A stretch of 64,000 nucleotides of DNA from Pseudolabrys sp. (GCA_030655215.1 JAURVZ010000048.1:1-64000), one strand, 5' to 3'. Positions 10,725 to 19,774 are shown, counted from the first letter of the stretch. The notes: generated by a model from the letters alone, not told the origin. Made by a program: numbers and translations.

Positions 10725-11332
10725 CGCTCCGCCAGGGCCAGCCTCGCGCCCAGCAACACGAAAGCGCCGGCGAACGTGCGGCGCATCCAGGTGACGACGC
10801 GCGGGCGCGTCGTCACGTGATCGCGGATCGATGCGGCAAACAGGCCGTAGCCGACGAACACAACGAACGTCATCAGCATGAAGACGGCGCTGAGCTCGAG
10901 CATCAGCGTCACCGCCTGCGGCTCGTCGGCATTCACGAACAGCGGCAGGAACGCCAGAAAGAAAATCGACAGCTTCGGATTGAGAATGTTGAGCAGGATG
11001 CCTTTGCCGGCGATCTGCGCCACCGAGCGGCCATCGAGCTGCTTCTCGACCTTGATCGGTGAGTGATCGCGCCACGTCACCCACGCCATGTAAAGCAGAT
11101 AAGCGCAGCCGGCATATTTGAACATCTCGAAGGCCAGTGCGCTGGTGTGCAGCAGCGCCGCAAGGCCCATGATCGCCGCGGCGATGTGCGGCAGGATGCC
11201 GAGCGTGCAGCCGAAGGCGGCAACGACGCTGGCGCGGCCGCCGCGCGAGAGGCCGATCGCCAACGTGTAGAGCACGCCGGTGCCGGGCGAGACGACGACG
11301 ATGAATGAGGTGATGAGGAATTCGAGGGTCAT
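10721..11332 (-). CDS. LysE/RhtB family amino acid exporter
   Basis: A 203-residue membrane protein with about six hydrophobic helices and the family signature SPGTGVLYTLAIGLSRG near the N terminus, plus LNPKLSIFFLAFLPLF. LysE/RhtB proteins export amino acids or homoserine lactones across the inner membrane; the substrate is not predictable. It is a single gene, convergent with tyrC with stop codons overlapping in CTAA. Confidence 0.9.
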   Translation of the reverse strand: MTLEFLITSFIVVVSPGTGVLYTLAIGLSRGGRASVVAAFGCTLGILPHIAAAIMGLAALLHTSALAFEMFKYAGCAYLLYMAWVTWRDHSPIKVEKQLDGRSVAQIAGKGILLNILNPKLSIFFLAFLPLFVNADEPQAVTLMLELSAVFMLMTFVVFVGYGLFAASIRDHVTTRPRVVTWMRRTFAGAFVLLGARLALAER

Positions 11333-11375
11333 GCCGCTAGTCTAGCCAGGCCGACAGACGCGGCAATACCGAATT

Positions 11376-12353
11376 CTACTCGGCGGCCTGCATGGTGCTT
11401 TGCAGCTTGTCCTGCGCGTTGACCAGGCGCTGCATCATCTTGAGATCGCGCTCGGTCAGCTCAAGGCAGGAATCGGCCCAGATCGCGACGATGCGGTCGA
11501 GCTCGCCCAACGTCACCGGATTGACCTCGCGGCCGGCGCGATAGACGCCACGGGCACCGGCATGACGGCGCTTGTGCTTTTCCATATATTCGCGCACGGC
11601 CTCGATACCCTGCCCGGGCTCGGCGACAATATGAACAAGGCCGGCGTCGACCATTTCCTCGGCGGTATAGGTACGGCCCGACAGCATCATCTCCTCGGCA
11701 AAGGCCGCACCGATGCGCCGCGACAGGAGCGTGTAGGCGCCCATGCCGGGGAACAGACCGAACAGGCTTTCCGGGAAACCGAACTTCGCATTGCGCTCGG
11801 CAATGATCACATTGAACGACAGCAGCGTCTCGAAGCCGCCACCGAAGGCATCGCCCTGTGCAAGGCCGATGGTGATCATGGGCAGACCGAGCGTGTTGAT
11901 GTTCTTGTGCAGCACGCGCACGCAGGATTCGCCGTAGGCGATCAAAGCATGCCGGTTGCGCTCGCGGATCTTGGCGAGGAAGTAGTCGAGATCGCCGCCG
12001 AGGTTGAACACGCCGGGCGTGCGCGAGCCGACGATGAGATAGCGCAGATCATTCGGGCGATCGGCAAACATCGCAGTAACGCCGCGCTGGCCGGCGTGCA
12101 TGTCGTCAAGCAGTCCAAGATTGTAACTCGGACGCCCGCGCGGCCGCATGAAGGTCCACAGCGCGCCGGTGGTCTCGTCCCACGACACTTCCAATTGCTC
12201 GAGGTCGAACAGTTGCTTTGCGTCGTTGTCGCGCTTCAACTCGAATTGTTTTTGCTCGAACGCCTGCTCCGGCGGCGGTGACGCGGCGAATGCCAGCGTC
12301 TTCACGCCCGTCCGAGCGGCGGAGGCTAGGCCCGTCTGAGTTGCAACACCCAT
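11376..12353 (-). CDS. RpfF-like crotonase (putative DSF-family signal synthase)
   Basis: 325 residues from ATG 12353 (an in-frame GTG lies two codons upstream). The crotonase core resembles RpfF of Xanthomonas closely: VFNLGGDLDYF, CVRVLHKNI, QGDAFGGGFETLLSFNVIIAE, FGFPESLFGLFPGMGAYT, and a C-terminal IWADSCLELTERDLKMM. RpfF converts acyl-ACP to cis-2-unsaturated fatty acid signals, using two glutamates. Both are present here as E175 (GGGFE) and E195 (FPES), with the same 20-residue spacing as E141/E161 of Xanthomonas RpfF. The N-terminal 60 residues are an extension of unknown role. It is divergent from a PAS-GGDEF-EAL gene, as RpfF is linked to RpfR elsewhere. Signal synthesis is inferred, not shown; an enoyl-CoA hydratase-type role remains possible. 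Confidence 0.8.
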   Translation of the reverse strand: MGVATQTGLASAARTGVKTLAFAASPPPEQAFEQKQFELKRDNDAKQLFDLEQLEVSWDETTGALWTFMRPRGRPSYNLGLLDDMHAGQRGVTAMFADRPNDLRYLIVGSRTPGVFNLGGDLDYFLAKIRERNRHALIAYGESCVRVLHKNINTLGLPMITIGLAQGDAFGGGFETLLSFNVIIAERNAKFGFPESLFGLFPGMGAYTLLSRRIGAAFAEEMMLSGRTYTAEEMVDAGLVHIVAEPGQGIEAVREYMEKHKRRHAGARGVYRAGREVNPVTLGELDRIVAIWADSCLELTERDLKMMQRLVNAQDKLQSTMQAAE

Positions 12354-12365
12354 GAACACAACCCG

Positions 12366-12397
12366 TTAAGTATTCCTTAACCCTAACAGACCGTTAA
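12366..12397 (+). promoter_or_regulatory. Two tandem CtrA-like boxes
   Basis: TTAAGTATTCCTTAAC (12366-12381) fits the CtrA consensus TTAA-N7-TTAAC exactly. CTAACAGACCGTTAAC (12383-12398) fits with one mismatch in the first half-site. Their starts are 17 bp apart. They lie 12-45 nt upstream of the RpfF-like start codon and about 240-270 nt upstream of the PAS-GGDEF-EAL gene, so either direction could be controlled. Binding is inferred. Confidence 0.6.
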
Positions 12398-12636
12398 CAC
12401 CCTTACAATAATACTTTTGCCGTTAACCATATTGTCTTCGTGCAGCACTCGCGCAAATGCGGAAGAAAGCCGCGTGCTCGCGTATTTGTGAATGCTTTTT
12501 ATAGTGCAGAAAAATTCTGCGAATTGCGGCGTCTTTGTTGAGCGGTCGTTCACCACAACCCGCGATTAGCCTGTTCGTTTGCGGGTTGTTGAACTTCCGC
12601 CGGTACGCTGGTGGCGAAGGTAACCCGCGACGTCAC

Positions 12637-14964
12637 ATGATTTTCAAGAAGCTGATCAAGACACGGAAGGAAGACGCCGAGCTCTCGTCAGAGATTCGCG
12701 CCTCTCTAATCGAGTCGCTTTTTGCACCGATCTCGTCGCTGATCGTCGGCGCCGTCGGCTGCGCCATCGTCGGCGCGCTGGTCGCATGGCGCGTCCATGA
12801 CGACGTCATCATGGCAACGTCGATTGCCATCTTCTCCATCGGCATGCTGCGCGTCGCCTCGGCGCTGCTGTACAAGAAATACGAGAAGACCGGCGACCGC
12901 GCGGCGACGCGGATCTGGGAACGCGTTTACGAATATGGCGCCTGGGGCTTCTCTGCGCTGCTCGGCTTGTTGTGCTGGCTGACGATCAGCCAGAGCTCGG
13001 ACGTTTCGCTGCAGCTTTCAGTGACGGCGACATCGATCGGCTATGCCGCGGCGATCTCCAGCCGCAATGCCGGCCGCCCCTTCATCGCCATTGGCCAGCT
13101 GGCGCTTTGCACGGTGCCGATGGCCATCGCGCTGCTGATGTATCCCGACTGGATTCACAAGACGCTCGGCGTCGTCGCCCTGCTGTTCATCTACGGCATG
13201 ACCGACATTTCGCTGGCGATCCGCGACGTCATCATCCAGGCGCTGACCATGACGCGCAAGGAAGCCGCTTTGGCCGCCCGCTTCGAACAGCAAGCCAGCC
13301 GCTTCGACATTGCGCTGAACAACATGTCGCACGGCCTGTGCATGCTTGACGAACGCGACCGCCTGCAGGTCTGGAACAACCGCTTCACCGAAATGCTGCA
13401 TTTGCAGAATGCGCCGATCCGCGTCGGCATGCACATGTCACAGCTGGTGCGGCACAGTATCCGCGCCGGCAATCACAAGTCGCGCAACGTCAAACAGGTG
13501 TTCGACGACTTTACCGCCGCCTTGCAACACGACGCATTCGACCAGTTTCAGATTTCGCCGGATGGCGAACGCACCCTCTCCGTCTCGCGCCGCATGATGT
13601 CCGGCGGCGGCTCGGTCGTCATTCTAGAGGATGTCACCGAACGAAAGCGCGCGCAGGAGCGCATTGAGCGGCTGGCGCGCTTTGACGAACTCACCGGGCT
13701 GGCAAACCGGGCGCAATTCCGCGAGCGCATCAATGTGATGCTGGCGGCGGTGCACAAACTGGAAAATCATATCGCCATTCACTTGATCGATCTCGACCGC
13801 TTCAAGTCGATCAATGACACGCTCGGTCATCCGATTGGCGACAAGCTGCTCAAGCAGGTCGCCAACCGTCTTTCGACGCAGATCAAGCGCGGCGACATGA
13901 TCACCCGCTTCGGCGGCGATGAATTCGTCGTCCTGCAGACCGGCACGCCGAACCATGACGATGCCAAGGCGCTGGCGCTGCGCCTCGCCGCGACGCTGAA
14001 CGATCCGTTCGAAATCGACGGACATCGCATCGATATCGGCGCCTCCATTGGTGTCGCCATGGCGCCGAAGGATGGCACCGACGCCGACGAACTATTGAAG
14101 AAGGCCGACATGGCCTTGTACGCCGCCAAGAAGCTCGGCGGCGGCGACCATCATTTCTTTGCGTCCGAAATGGAAGATGCCGCGCAGGACCGCCGCGCGC
14201 TCGAACTCGATTTGCGCGAGGCCATTGCCGCGCAGCAGTTCACGCTGAACTTCCAGCCGCTGGTCGACCTGCACAGCGGCAAGGTGACGACATGCGAAGC
14301 GCTGGTGCGCTGGACGCATCCGGTGCGCGGCGCCGTGTCGCCAGCCGAATTCATCCCCGTTGCCGAAGAAACCGGCCTGATTGTCGCGCTCGGCGAATGG
14401 GTTTTGAACCGCGCCTGCGTCGAGGCGGCGACATGGCCGAACGACGTGAAGGTCGCGGTCAACCTGTCACCGGTGCAATTCAGGGACCGCAGCCTGGCGC
14501 TGCAAGTCGTGACAGCGCTGGCCAAGTCAGGATTGCCGGCGCCTCGGCTTGAACTCGAGGTCACCGAGCGCTTGCTGCTCGAGGACAGCGATGACACGCT
14601 GGAGACAATGGAGCAGCTCAAGAAGCTCGGCGTCAGCCTCTCGCTCGACGATTTCGGCACTGGCTATTCGTCGCTCAATTACTTGCGCAAATTCCCGTTC
14701 CACAAGATCAAGATCGACCAGTCCTTCATTCGCGACCGCGGCAATGAGCGCGAGGCGAAGGCGATCATCAGCGCCATCGCCAGTCTTGGCGCCGGTCTCG
14801 ACAAGATCGTGGTGGCAGAAGGCATCGAGACCGAAGAACAGCGCAAGCTGGTCATCGCCCAAGGCGTGCATGAAGGTCAGGGCTATTTGTTCGGCCGGCC
14901 GATGAACGCCGAAGCTATTCGCACGCGGCTCGCGGCGCCGGTCAACGCGCAGCTGGTCGCTTAG
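12637..14964 (+). CDS. Membrane PAS-GGDEF-EAL c-di-GMP enzyme
   Basis: 775 residues from ATG 12637. About six membrane helices (residues 30-190) are followed by a PAS domain (about 225-340; FDIALNNMSHGLCMLDE), a GGDEF domain (about 350-510) and an EAL domain (about 525-765). The active-site GGDEF is intact at 426-430, so diguanylate cyclase activity is possible. The inhibitory site reads KxxD (417-420) instead of RxxD, suggesting weak product inhibition. The EAL motif (554-556) and DDFGTGYSSL loop are intact, so phosphodiesterase activity is also expected. The PAS-GGDEF-EAL order matches RpfR, the DSF receptor, but a membrane domain stands where RpfR has its RpfF-binding domain. An inverted repeat in the leader (GTTCA/CAACCCGC 12548-12563 with GCGGGTTG/TGAAC 12581-12594) may affect expression. 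The stop overlaps that of DUF2125. Confidence 0.93.
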   Translation: MIFKKLIKTRKEDAELSSEIRASLIESLFAPISSLIVGAVGCAIVGALVAWRVHDDVIMATSIAIFSIGMLRVASALLYKKYEKTGDRAATRIWERVYEYGAWGFSALLGLLCWLTISQSSDVSLQLSVTATSIGYAAAISSRNAGRPFIAIGQLALCTVPMAIALLMYPDWIHKTLGVVALLFIYGMTDISLAIRDVIIQALTMTRKEAALAARFEQQASRFDIALNNMSHGLCMLDERDRLQVWNNRFTEMLHLQNAPIRVGMHMSQLVRHSIRAGNHKSRNVKQVFDDFTAALQHDAFDQFQISPDGERTLSVSRRMMSGGGSVVILEDVTERKRAQERIERLARFDELTGLANRAQFRERINVMLAAVHKLENHIAIHLIDLDRFKSINDTLGHPIGDKLLKQVANRLSTQIKRGDMITRFGGDEFVVLQTGTPNHDDAKALALRLAATLNDPFEIDGHRIDIGASIGVAMAPKDGTDADELLKKADMALYAAKKLGGGDHHFFASEMEDAAQDRRALELDLREAIAAQQFTLNFQPLVDLHSGKVTTCEALVRWTHPVRGAVSPAEFIPVAEETGLIVALGEWVLNRACVEAATWPNDVKVAVNLSPVQFRDRSLALQVVTALAKSGLPAPRLELEVTERLLLEDSDDTLETMEQLKKLGVSLSLDDFGTGYSSLNYLRKFPFHKIKIDQSFIRDRGNEREAKAIISAIASLGAGLDKIVVAEGIETEEQRKLVIAQGVHEGQGYLFGRPMNAEAIRTRLAAPVNAQLVA

Positions 14965-16085
14965 AACACCGCTGGCGCGTCGCCGAGCGGGATCGGCCCC
15001 AGATACATCCGGCCATCGTCAAAGCGCAGCGGCAAGGTCACCGCCGGCTGGCCTTCCAGCGTGGTCTTCTCGCCGAGCATATTGATGCCGGCCGACAGGT
15101 TGGCGCCAACTTGCTGCCGCGCCATGTTGCCAAGGCCCGGCGACAGGCGATCGAGCGCGCCGGCGAGTTTGTCGACCTGCGGCGAGGTCTGGATGATCTG
15201 CTGCGCGCCGATCAGCTTCAGGAACGGTTCAAGCCCGGCGACGGTCACGCGTAACTGGCCTTGCAGCCGTCCGGTCGGATTGATCGAGACGCTGCCGCTG
15301 CCAATCGCGATGGTTTCACCTTGCTGCACGCGCGCCTGGGTGACGTCGATGCGGCCGCCGTCTGCCTGGATCTGGCGGAAGCGCTCGGGCCAGGGCTTCG
15401 GCGAGAAGTCGTTGAGGCCGCGCAGCACCGTATCGATACTGGCGTCGAGCGGCAGGGCCATGGCCGGGTGCATATCCGGCGCCACGGCGTCGTCGAGACG
15501 CAGCGCCACTTCGATCACCGGCTGGCTGAGCGCCGAGCCTTCGGCGAGGCGGCCATGCACTTCGATGCGGTTGGCCTTGACCAGCGTCCGTGTCGTGCCG
15601 CCATTGACGGCATCGATGACCGGCTTGTCGAGCACCACGGAGCTGCGCTCCGGCGCCGCCGGCGTGCCGCGCACGCTCGCTTGCGCCAGCTTCCAGTTGA
15701 CGACCAGTTGCGGCGCCTCGCCGGTGGCGGCGACGGTGAGCGGCCCGCGAAATTCGCTGATCAGCAGGTTCGGCTCATAGACTTGCGCCGCGACAACAAT
15801 GCCCCGCGCCTTGATCTCAAGCGGCGGCTGGCTGCGCTGAAACTGCGCCAAGGCGGCGTCGCAGTTCACTTCAAATCGGAAGGGAAAGCCGCCGAAGCTC
15901 TCCGAGCCGCAGGCGTAGATGCGCCCGGCCTGCGCCTCGCGCGCGCGCCAGCCATCGAGGGCCGTCTGCGCCTTGTCGGTTGCGGTGTACCAGAACAGGC
16001 TCCAGCCGCCGCACACAGCCACGACCACAAGCAGCAAAATAACGTAGCGCCAGGACGTGCGGCGTGGGGAGTAGGAGTTGTCCAT
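14961..16085 (-). CDS. DUF2125 family membrane-anchored protein
   Basis: 374 residues with one N-terminal membrane helix (YVILLLVVVAVCGGWSLFWY) and a large beta-rich periplasmic part. The ACGSESFGGFPFRFEVNC segment near residue 58 and the C-terminal TLPLRFDDGRMYLGPIPLG are typical of DUF2125 proteins of alphaproteobacteria. The function is unknown; the fold recalls AsmA-like or lipid-transfer proteins, but that is speculative. Convergent with the c-di-GMP enzyme; the two stop codons share TTAG (14961-14964). Confidence 0.85.
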   Translation of the reverse strand: MDNSYSPRRTSWRYVILLLVVVAVCGGWSLFWYTATDKAQTALDGWRAREAQAGRIYACGSESFGGFPFRFEVNCDAALAQFQRSQPPLEIKARGIVVAAQVYEPNLLISEFRGPLTVAATGEAPQLVVNWKLAQASVRGTPAAPERSSVVLDKPVIDAVNGGTTRTLVKANRIEVHGRLAEGSALSQPVIEVALRLDDAVAPDMHPAMALPLDASIDTVLRGLNDFSPKPWPERFRQIQADGGRIDVTQARVQQGETIAIGSGSVSINPTGRLQGQLRVTVAGLEPFLKLIGAQQIIQTSPQVDKLAGALDRLSPGLGNMARQQVGANLSAGINMLGEKTTLEGQPAVTLPLRFDDGRMYLGPIPLGDAPAVF

Positions 16086-16225
16086 CGTCTGTCAGACACC
16101 TGCGGAATGCGGCGTTTATACGCCGGTCAGTCACGCGCCTTCTCTGCGCATGTTCGCCGCTGAAAACAAGGGCCCGAAAGGTCCGCAGTTGCCCCGAAAC
16201 GGGTGGCCTGATAGGCGAACGCGGC

Positions 16226-16786
16226 ATGAGCGCGGACACACATCAGGGCACCGGGGATTTCTGGGTTTTCGCTTACGGATCGCTGATGTGGCGGCCGGGG
16301 TTCGAGGTGCTGGAGCGGCGCAAGGCGCGGCTGGTCGGCGCCCACCGCGCGCTCTGCGTCTATTCGTTCGTTCATCGCGGCACGCCGGAGAAGCCCGGCC
16401 TGGTGCTCGGCCTCGACCGTGGCGGCAATTGCCGCGGCATCGCCTACCGGGTGGCGCCGGAGAAACGCGCCGCGACGATCGATTATCTGCGCGAGCGCGA
16501 GCAGGTCACCATGGTTTACCTGGAAGCCTGGCGTCAGGTCTGGCTCGACGACGATCCGCGACTGAACGTGCAGGCGCTGTGCTACATCGTCGACCGTGGC
16601 CACGAGCAATATGCCGGCCGGCTCAGTGCGGCGGAGCAGTTGCACTATTGCCGGCAGGGGCATGGCAAGTCAGGCGCGTGCCGGGATTATGTGCTGGCCA
16701 CCGTGGCTGAGCTGGAAACGCTCGGCGTCCGCGACCCCGGCCTGCATCTGCTCGCGGCGCAGCTCAAAGGCGCGCACGAGAGTTAG
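16226..16786 (+). CDS. chaC: Gamma-glutamylcyclotransferase ChaC
   Basis: 186 residues from ATG 16226. The N-terminal WVFAYGSLMWRPGF is the diagnostic glycine-rich motif of the ChaC/GGCT fold, followed by RALCVYSFVHRGTPEKPGLVLGL. The catalytic acid probably lies in YLREREQ. ChaC cleaves glutathione to 5-oxoproline and Cys-Gly in the cytosol. A longer frame starting at 16064 would overlap the DUF2125 gene and was rejected. Stops overlap with plsC in TTAG (16783-16786). Confidence 0.93.
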   Translation: MSADTHQGTGDFWVFAYGSLMWRPGFEVLERRKARLVGAHRALCVYSFVHRGTPEKPGLVLGLDRGGNCRGIAYRVAPEKRAATIDYLREREQVTMVYLEAWRQVWLDDDPRLNVQALCYIVDRGHEQYAGRLSAAEQLHYCRQGHGKSGACRDYVLATVAELETLGVRDPGLHLLAAQLKGAHES

Positions 16787-17520
16787 GAATTCGCCGCGAT
16801 CTCGGCGCGGCCTTCGTCGATCAGGCGCGCGGTCGCGGTCTCGATGTCGCTCTGCAGCTTCTTGAAGAAGGTTTCCTTGTCGAGGCCCGGCTGGATCGGA
16901 TCAAGGATCTCGACCACCACCGTTCCCGGAATGCGCAGGATCGAACGGCGCGGCCAGAACAGGCCGGAGTTCAACGCGATCGGCAGACACGGCACATTCA
17001 TCGACGCATAGAGATGCGCGATGCCGTGCTTGTAGCGCGGCTCGGCTCCAGCAGCGCGGCGCGTGCCTTCCGGGAAAATCATGAGCTGGCGGTTATCGGC
17101 AAGCTCAACCTTGGCCCGCTCGGTCATCGCATTGAGCGCCTGCCCGCCGGCGCTGCGATCGACCGGCACCATGCGGCCCTTCTTCATCAGCCAGCCGAAC
17201 AGCGGGATCCACATCAGTTCGCGTTTGACGATAAACAGCGGCCGGTTGAACAGCTGCAGCAGCGCAAAGGTCTCCCACGCCGACTGGTGCTTGGACGCAA
17301 CCAGCAGCGGCCCTTGCGGAATCTTCTCACGGCCGCGGATCTCGTATTTCACGCCGCAGACGACGCGCAGCAGAAACAGATTGATGCGGCCCCATGTCGT
17401 CGCCACCCAGACGATCGCATGATACGGCATGAAGAATGTCGGCAGCGCCAGGATCAGCAGGATCAATGTGTTCAGATAGAACAGCACATTGAAAATGATC
17501 GAGCGCACAAGAATCAACAC
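16783..17520 (-). CDS. plsC: 1-acyl-sn-glycerol-3-phosphate acyltransferase
   Basis: 245 residues with N-terminal membrane helices (IIFNVLFYLNTLILLILALP), the acyltransferase motif KHQSAWETF (the HX4E variant of HX4D), and FPEGTRRAAG. It adds the second acyl chain to lysophosphatidate at the inner membrane. It follows ydcF by 13 nt, so it probably ends the ftsE-ftsX-ydcF-plsC unit. Confidence 0.93.
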   Translation of the reverse strand: MLILVRSIIFNVLFYLNTLILLILALPTFFMPYHAIVWVATTWGRINLFLLRVVCGVKYEIRGREKIPQGPLLVASKHQSAWETFALLQLFNRPLFIVKRELMWIPLFGWLMKKGRMVPVDRSAGGQALNAMTERAKVELADNRQLMIFPEGTRRAAGAEPRYKHGIAHLYASMNVPCLPIALNSGLFWPRRSILRIPGTVVVEILDPIQPGLDKETFFKKLQSDIETATARLIDEGRAEIAANS

Positions 17521-17533
17521 AGGGACAAGTCCT

Positions 17534-18145
17534 TTACAGCGCGCCGTCGGGATCGAGGCTCATGCGGGTAAGCGCGAACAAATATTTCAGATATTCCGCC
17601 ACCAGAAACCGCGCCGTGCTGACATTTTGCCACCACGGCTCGGTCTTCACCTTTTCCGATATCACAGGATAGGGGATCAGCGCGACATCGGGCAATTGGT
17701 GCTCGATTTCGGCCATCGCCCGCGGCATGTGCCAGTTCGATGTCACCACGATCAGCGAGTTGAAATTGTGCGAACGCGCCCAGCGCTTGGCTTCCAGCGC
17801 ATTGCCGAAGGTGTTGAGCGCCGAGCGGTCGAGATCGATGCAGCAGGTGAAGAACTTGGAATAGAGCGGCGTCAGCCGGGCGATCTCGGTGGCGCTGGTA
17901 GCGCGGTGCACCCCGGTGATCAACAGCCTCTTGCCGCGCTCCCCCGCCAGCAACTCGATCGCGTCCGGGATGCGCGCCGCCGCCCCGGTCAACGCAACAA
18001 TGCCGTCGGCGCGGCGATCGACCGGAACTTCCTCACCGGCAATCTGCGCGGCGAAAGCAAAGAAGCCGATGGTCAGCAGCAAGCCGCCCACGACGGCAAT
18101 CGTCATGGTGAGAAAACCAATCCAGCGGGCAAGACCTGCGAGCAT
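17534..18145 (-). CDS. YdcF family protein (DUF218)
   Basis: 203 residues from ATG 18145, one nucleotide after the ftsX stop; a TTG start at 18154 is possible. An N-terminal membrane helix (FLTMTIAVVGGLLLTIGFF) precedes the DUF218 domain: DGIVALTGAAARI, RLLITGVH, and the conserved VVTSNWHMPRAM. DUF218 members include ElyC/SanA-type proteins linked to envelope biogenesis and YdcF, which binds SAM; the role here is unknown. Its place with ftsEX and plsC suggests an envelope function. Confidence 0.88.
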   Translation of the reverse strand: MLAGLARWIGFLTMTIAVVGGLLLTIGFFAFAAQIAGEEVPVDRRADGIVALTGAAARIPDAIELLAGERGKRLLITGVHRATSATEIARLTPLYSKFFTCCIDLDRSALNTFGNALEAKRWARSHNFNSLIVVTSNWHMPRAMAEIEHQLPDVALIPYPVISEKVKTEPWWQNVSTARFLVAEYLKYLFALTRMSLDPDGAL

Positions 18146-18146
18146 A

Positions 18147-19106
18147 TTAATCAATCATCTCAAGTGTCCGATTGACCGTATGCCGCGATGTGTAGGCGGT
18201 GACAATGGCCGTCAGCACGATCTGACACAGGACGCCGATATAGCCGGCCCAGCCGATCGAGAATGAACCGAACAAGGCCGAGGTCTGGTCCCCGCCGGCG
18301 GTGCCGCTGAACCAGCCGCTGATCAGGGACAGCAGCAAGAACAGCAGAATGGCGCCGCCGCCGCCAATGGCGCCGCCTTGCAGGCCGAGCAGCAGGAAGT
18401 GGCGCTGGAAATTGCCGGCGATGAAGCCGTTCTTGGCGCCGACGAAGTGCAGCACTTCGATCACCGTCTTGTTGGTCGCCATGGCGCCGCGTGTCGCAAA
18501 GGTCACAGACAGCACCGTCGCCGCAAACATCAACATCAGCACGCCGATGCCGACGGCGACGGCCGTGCCGGCCATGGCGCGCATGCGATCCATCCAGCCG
18601 CGATGATCGTCGAGCGTTGCGCCCGGCGCTTGTTCCGCCAGCGTGCGGCGCAGCTGGCCCATGTCTGGCCGCGCGCCGGAGGCGAAGTTGACCACGATCA
18701 TGCGCGGTACCGGCAGGTCGTCCAGCTTCAGCCCGCTGCCGAGCCACGGCTCCAGCAGTTTGGCGGATTCTTCCTTGCTGTAGACGCGCACGTCGGCAAT
18801 GCCGGTGACGCCGCGCACAACAGTCGCCGCCCTCGCGACGGTTGCATCGACATCGCGGCCTTGCGCCGGCAGGACTTGTATTGTGACTTCGCGCGCAACA
18901 TCGGATTGCCATTCGCTGGCGGCCTGGCTCACCAGCACCACCGCACCGGTAGTCAGCGACGCCAGAAACGTCATGATGGCAACGACGGCAATCAGCGCGC
19001 TGCCCGAAATCGAATTGCGCGGTACCAGAGGCGTGTCGTAACGCGGACGCGCCATGCCCTGCATCCGCGTCGGCGCCGTCATTTCCTCTTGCTGTTGCTC
19101 GGACAT
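18147..19106 (-). CDS. ftsX: Cell division protein FtsX
   Basis: A 319-residue ABC-transporter-like permease with four membrane helices (about residues 36-60, 185-210, 230-262, 285-307) and a periplasmic loop between the first two, where FtsX contacts peptidoglycan-hydrolase activators. The FtsX core segment TNKTVIEVLHFVGAKNGFIAGNFQRHF is visible in the predicted coupling region. With FtsE it regulates wall hydrolysis at the septum. It follows ftsE by 8 nt. Confidence 0.93.
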   Translation of the reverse strand: MSEQQQEEMTAPTRMQGMARPRYDTPLVPRNSISGSALIAVVAIMTFLASLTTGAVVLVSQAASEWQSDVAREVTIQVLPAQGRDVDATVARAATVVRGVTGIADVRVYSKEESAKLLEPWLGSGLKLDDLPVPRMIVVNFASGARPDMGQLRRTLAEQAPGATLDDHRGWMDRMRAMAGTAVAVGIGVLMLMFAATVLSVTFATRGAMATNKTVIEVLHFVGAKNGFIAGNFQRHFLLLGLQGGAIGGGGAILLFLLLSLISGWFSGTAGGDQTSALFGSFSIGWAGYIGVLCQIVLTAIVTAYTSRHTVNRTLEMID

Positions 19107-19114
19107 GATAAATC

Positions 19115-19774
19115 TCAGTCGTAGATGTGCAGCCGGCCGTCATGCAACACGAGACGGCGCGCATCGTACTGATCCATCAGGGCGATATCATGGGTGGCGA
19201 TCACCACCGACGTTCCGGATTTATTGAGTTCGATGAACAGCCGCAGCAGGCGCTGCGCCAAGGGCGGATCGACATTGCCGGTCGGCTCGTCGGCGAGCAG
19301 CAATTGCGGCCGCGCAATGACGGCACGGGCAATCGCCGCGCGCTGCTTTTCGCCGCCGGACAATACCGGTGGCAGCGCCCACATGCGCTCGCCGAGATCG
19401 ACCCAGCGCAACAGCTCGATCACTTCATCGCGATAGCTTTCTTCCGGCCGGCCCATCACACGCAGAGGCAGCGCGACGTTTTCATATGTGGTCATATGAT
19501 CAAGCAGGCGGAAATCCTGGAACACGATGCCGATGCGGCGGCGCAGGGTCGCCACTGCGTCCTTCGACAGAGTCGCGACGTCATGACCGAACTGCGTGAT
19601 CAGCCCGCGCGTCGGCTTCATCGACAGAAACAGCAGCTTCAGCAGCGATGTCTTACCGGCGCCGGACGGCCCGGTGAGAAACTGGAAGGAATGCGGCTCG
19701 ATACGGAACGAGAGATCGCGCAGCACCTCCGGGCCGAGACCATAACGAAGACCTACGTTCTCGAACCGGACCAC
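19115..19774 (-). CDS. ftsE: Cell division ATP-binding protein FtsE
   Basis: A 219-residue ABC ATPase starting at GTG 19774. Walker A GPSGAGKTSLL, the Q-loop VFQDFRLLDHMTTYENVA, signature LSGGEKQRAAIARA, Walker B LLADEPTGNVD and the H-loop VIATHD are all present. It drives FtsX in septal cell-wall remodelling. First gene of the ftsE-ftsX-ydcF-plsC unit, with its promoter in 19775-20064 opposite the zinc-ribbon gene. No other gene is supported in that gap. Confidence 0.95.
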   Translation of the reverse strand: MVRFENVGLRYGLGPEVLRDLSFRIEPHSFQFLTGPSGAGKTSLLKLLFLSMKPTRGLITQFGHDVATLSKDAVATLRRRIGIVFQDFRLLDHMTTYENVALPLRVMGRPEESYRDEVIELLRWVDLGERMWALPPVLSGGEKQRAAIARAVIARPQLLLADEPTGNVDPPLAQRLLRLFIELNKSGTSVVIATHDIALMDQYDARRLVLHDGRLHIYD

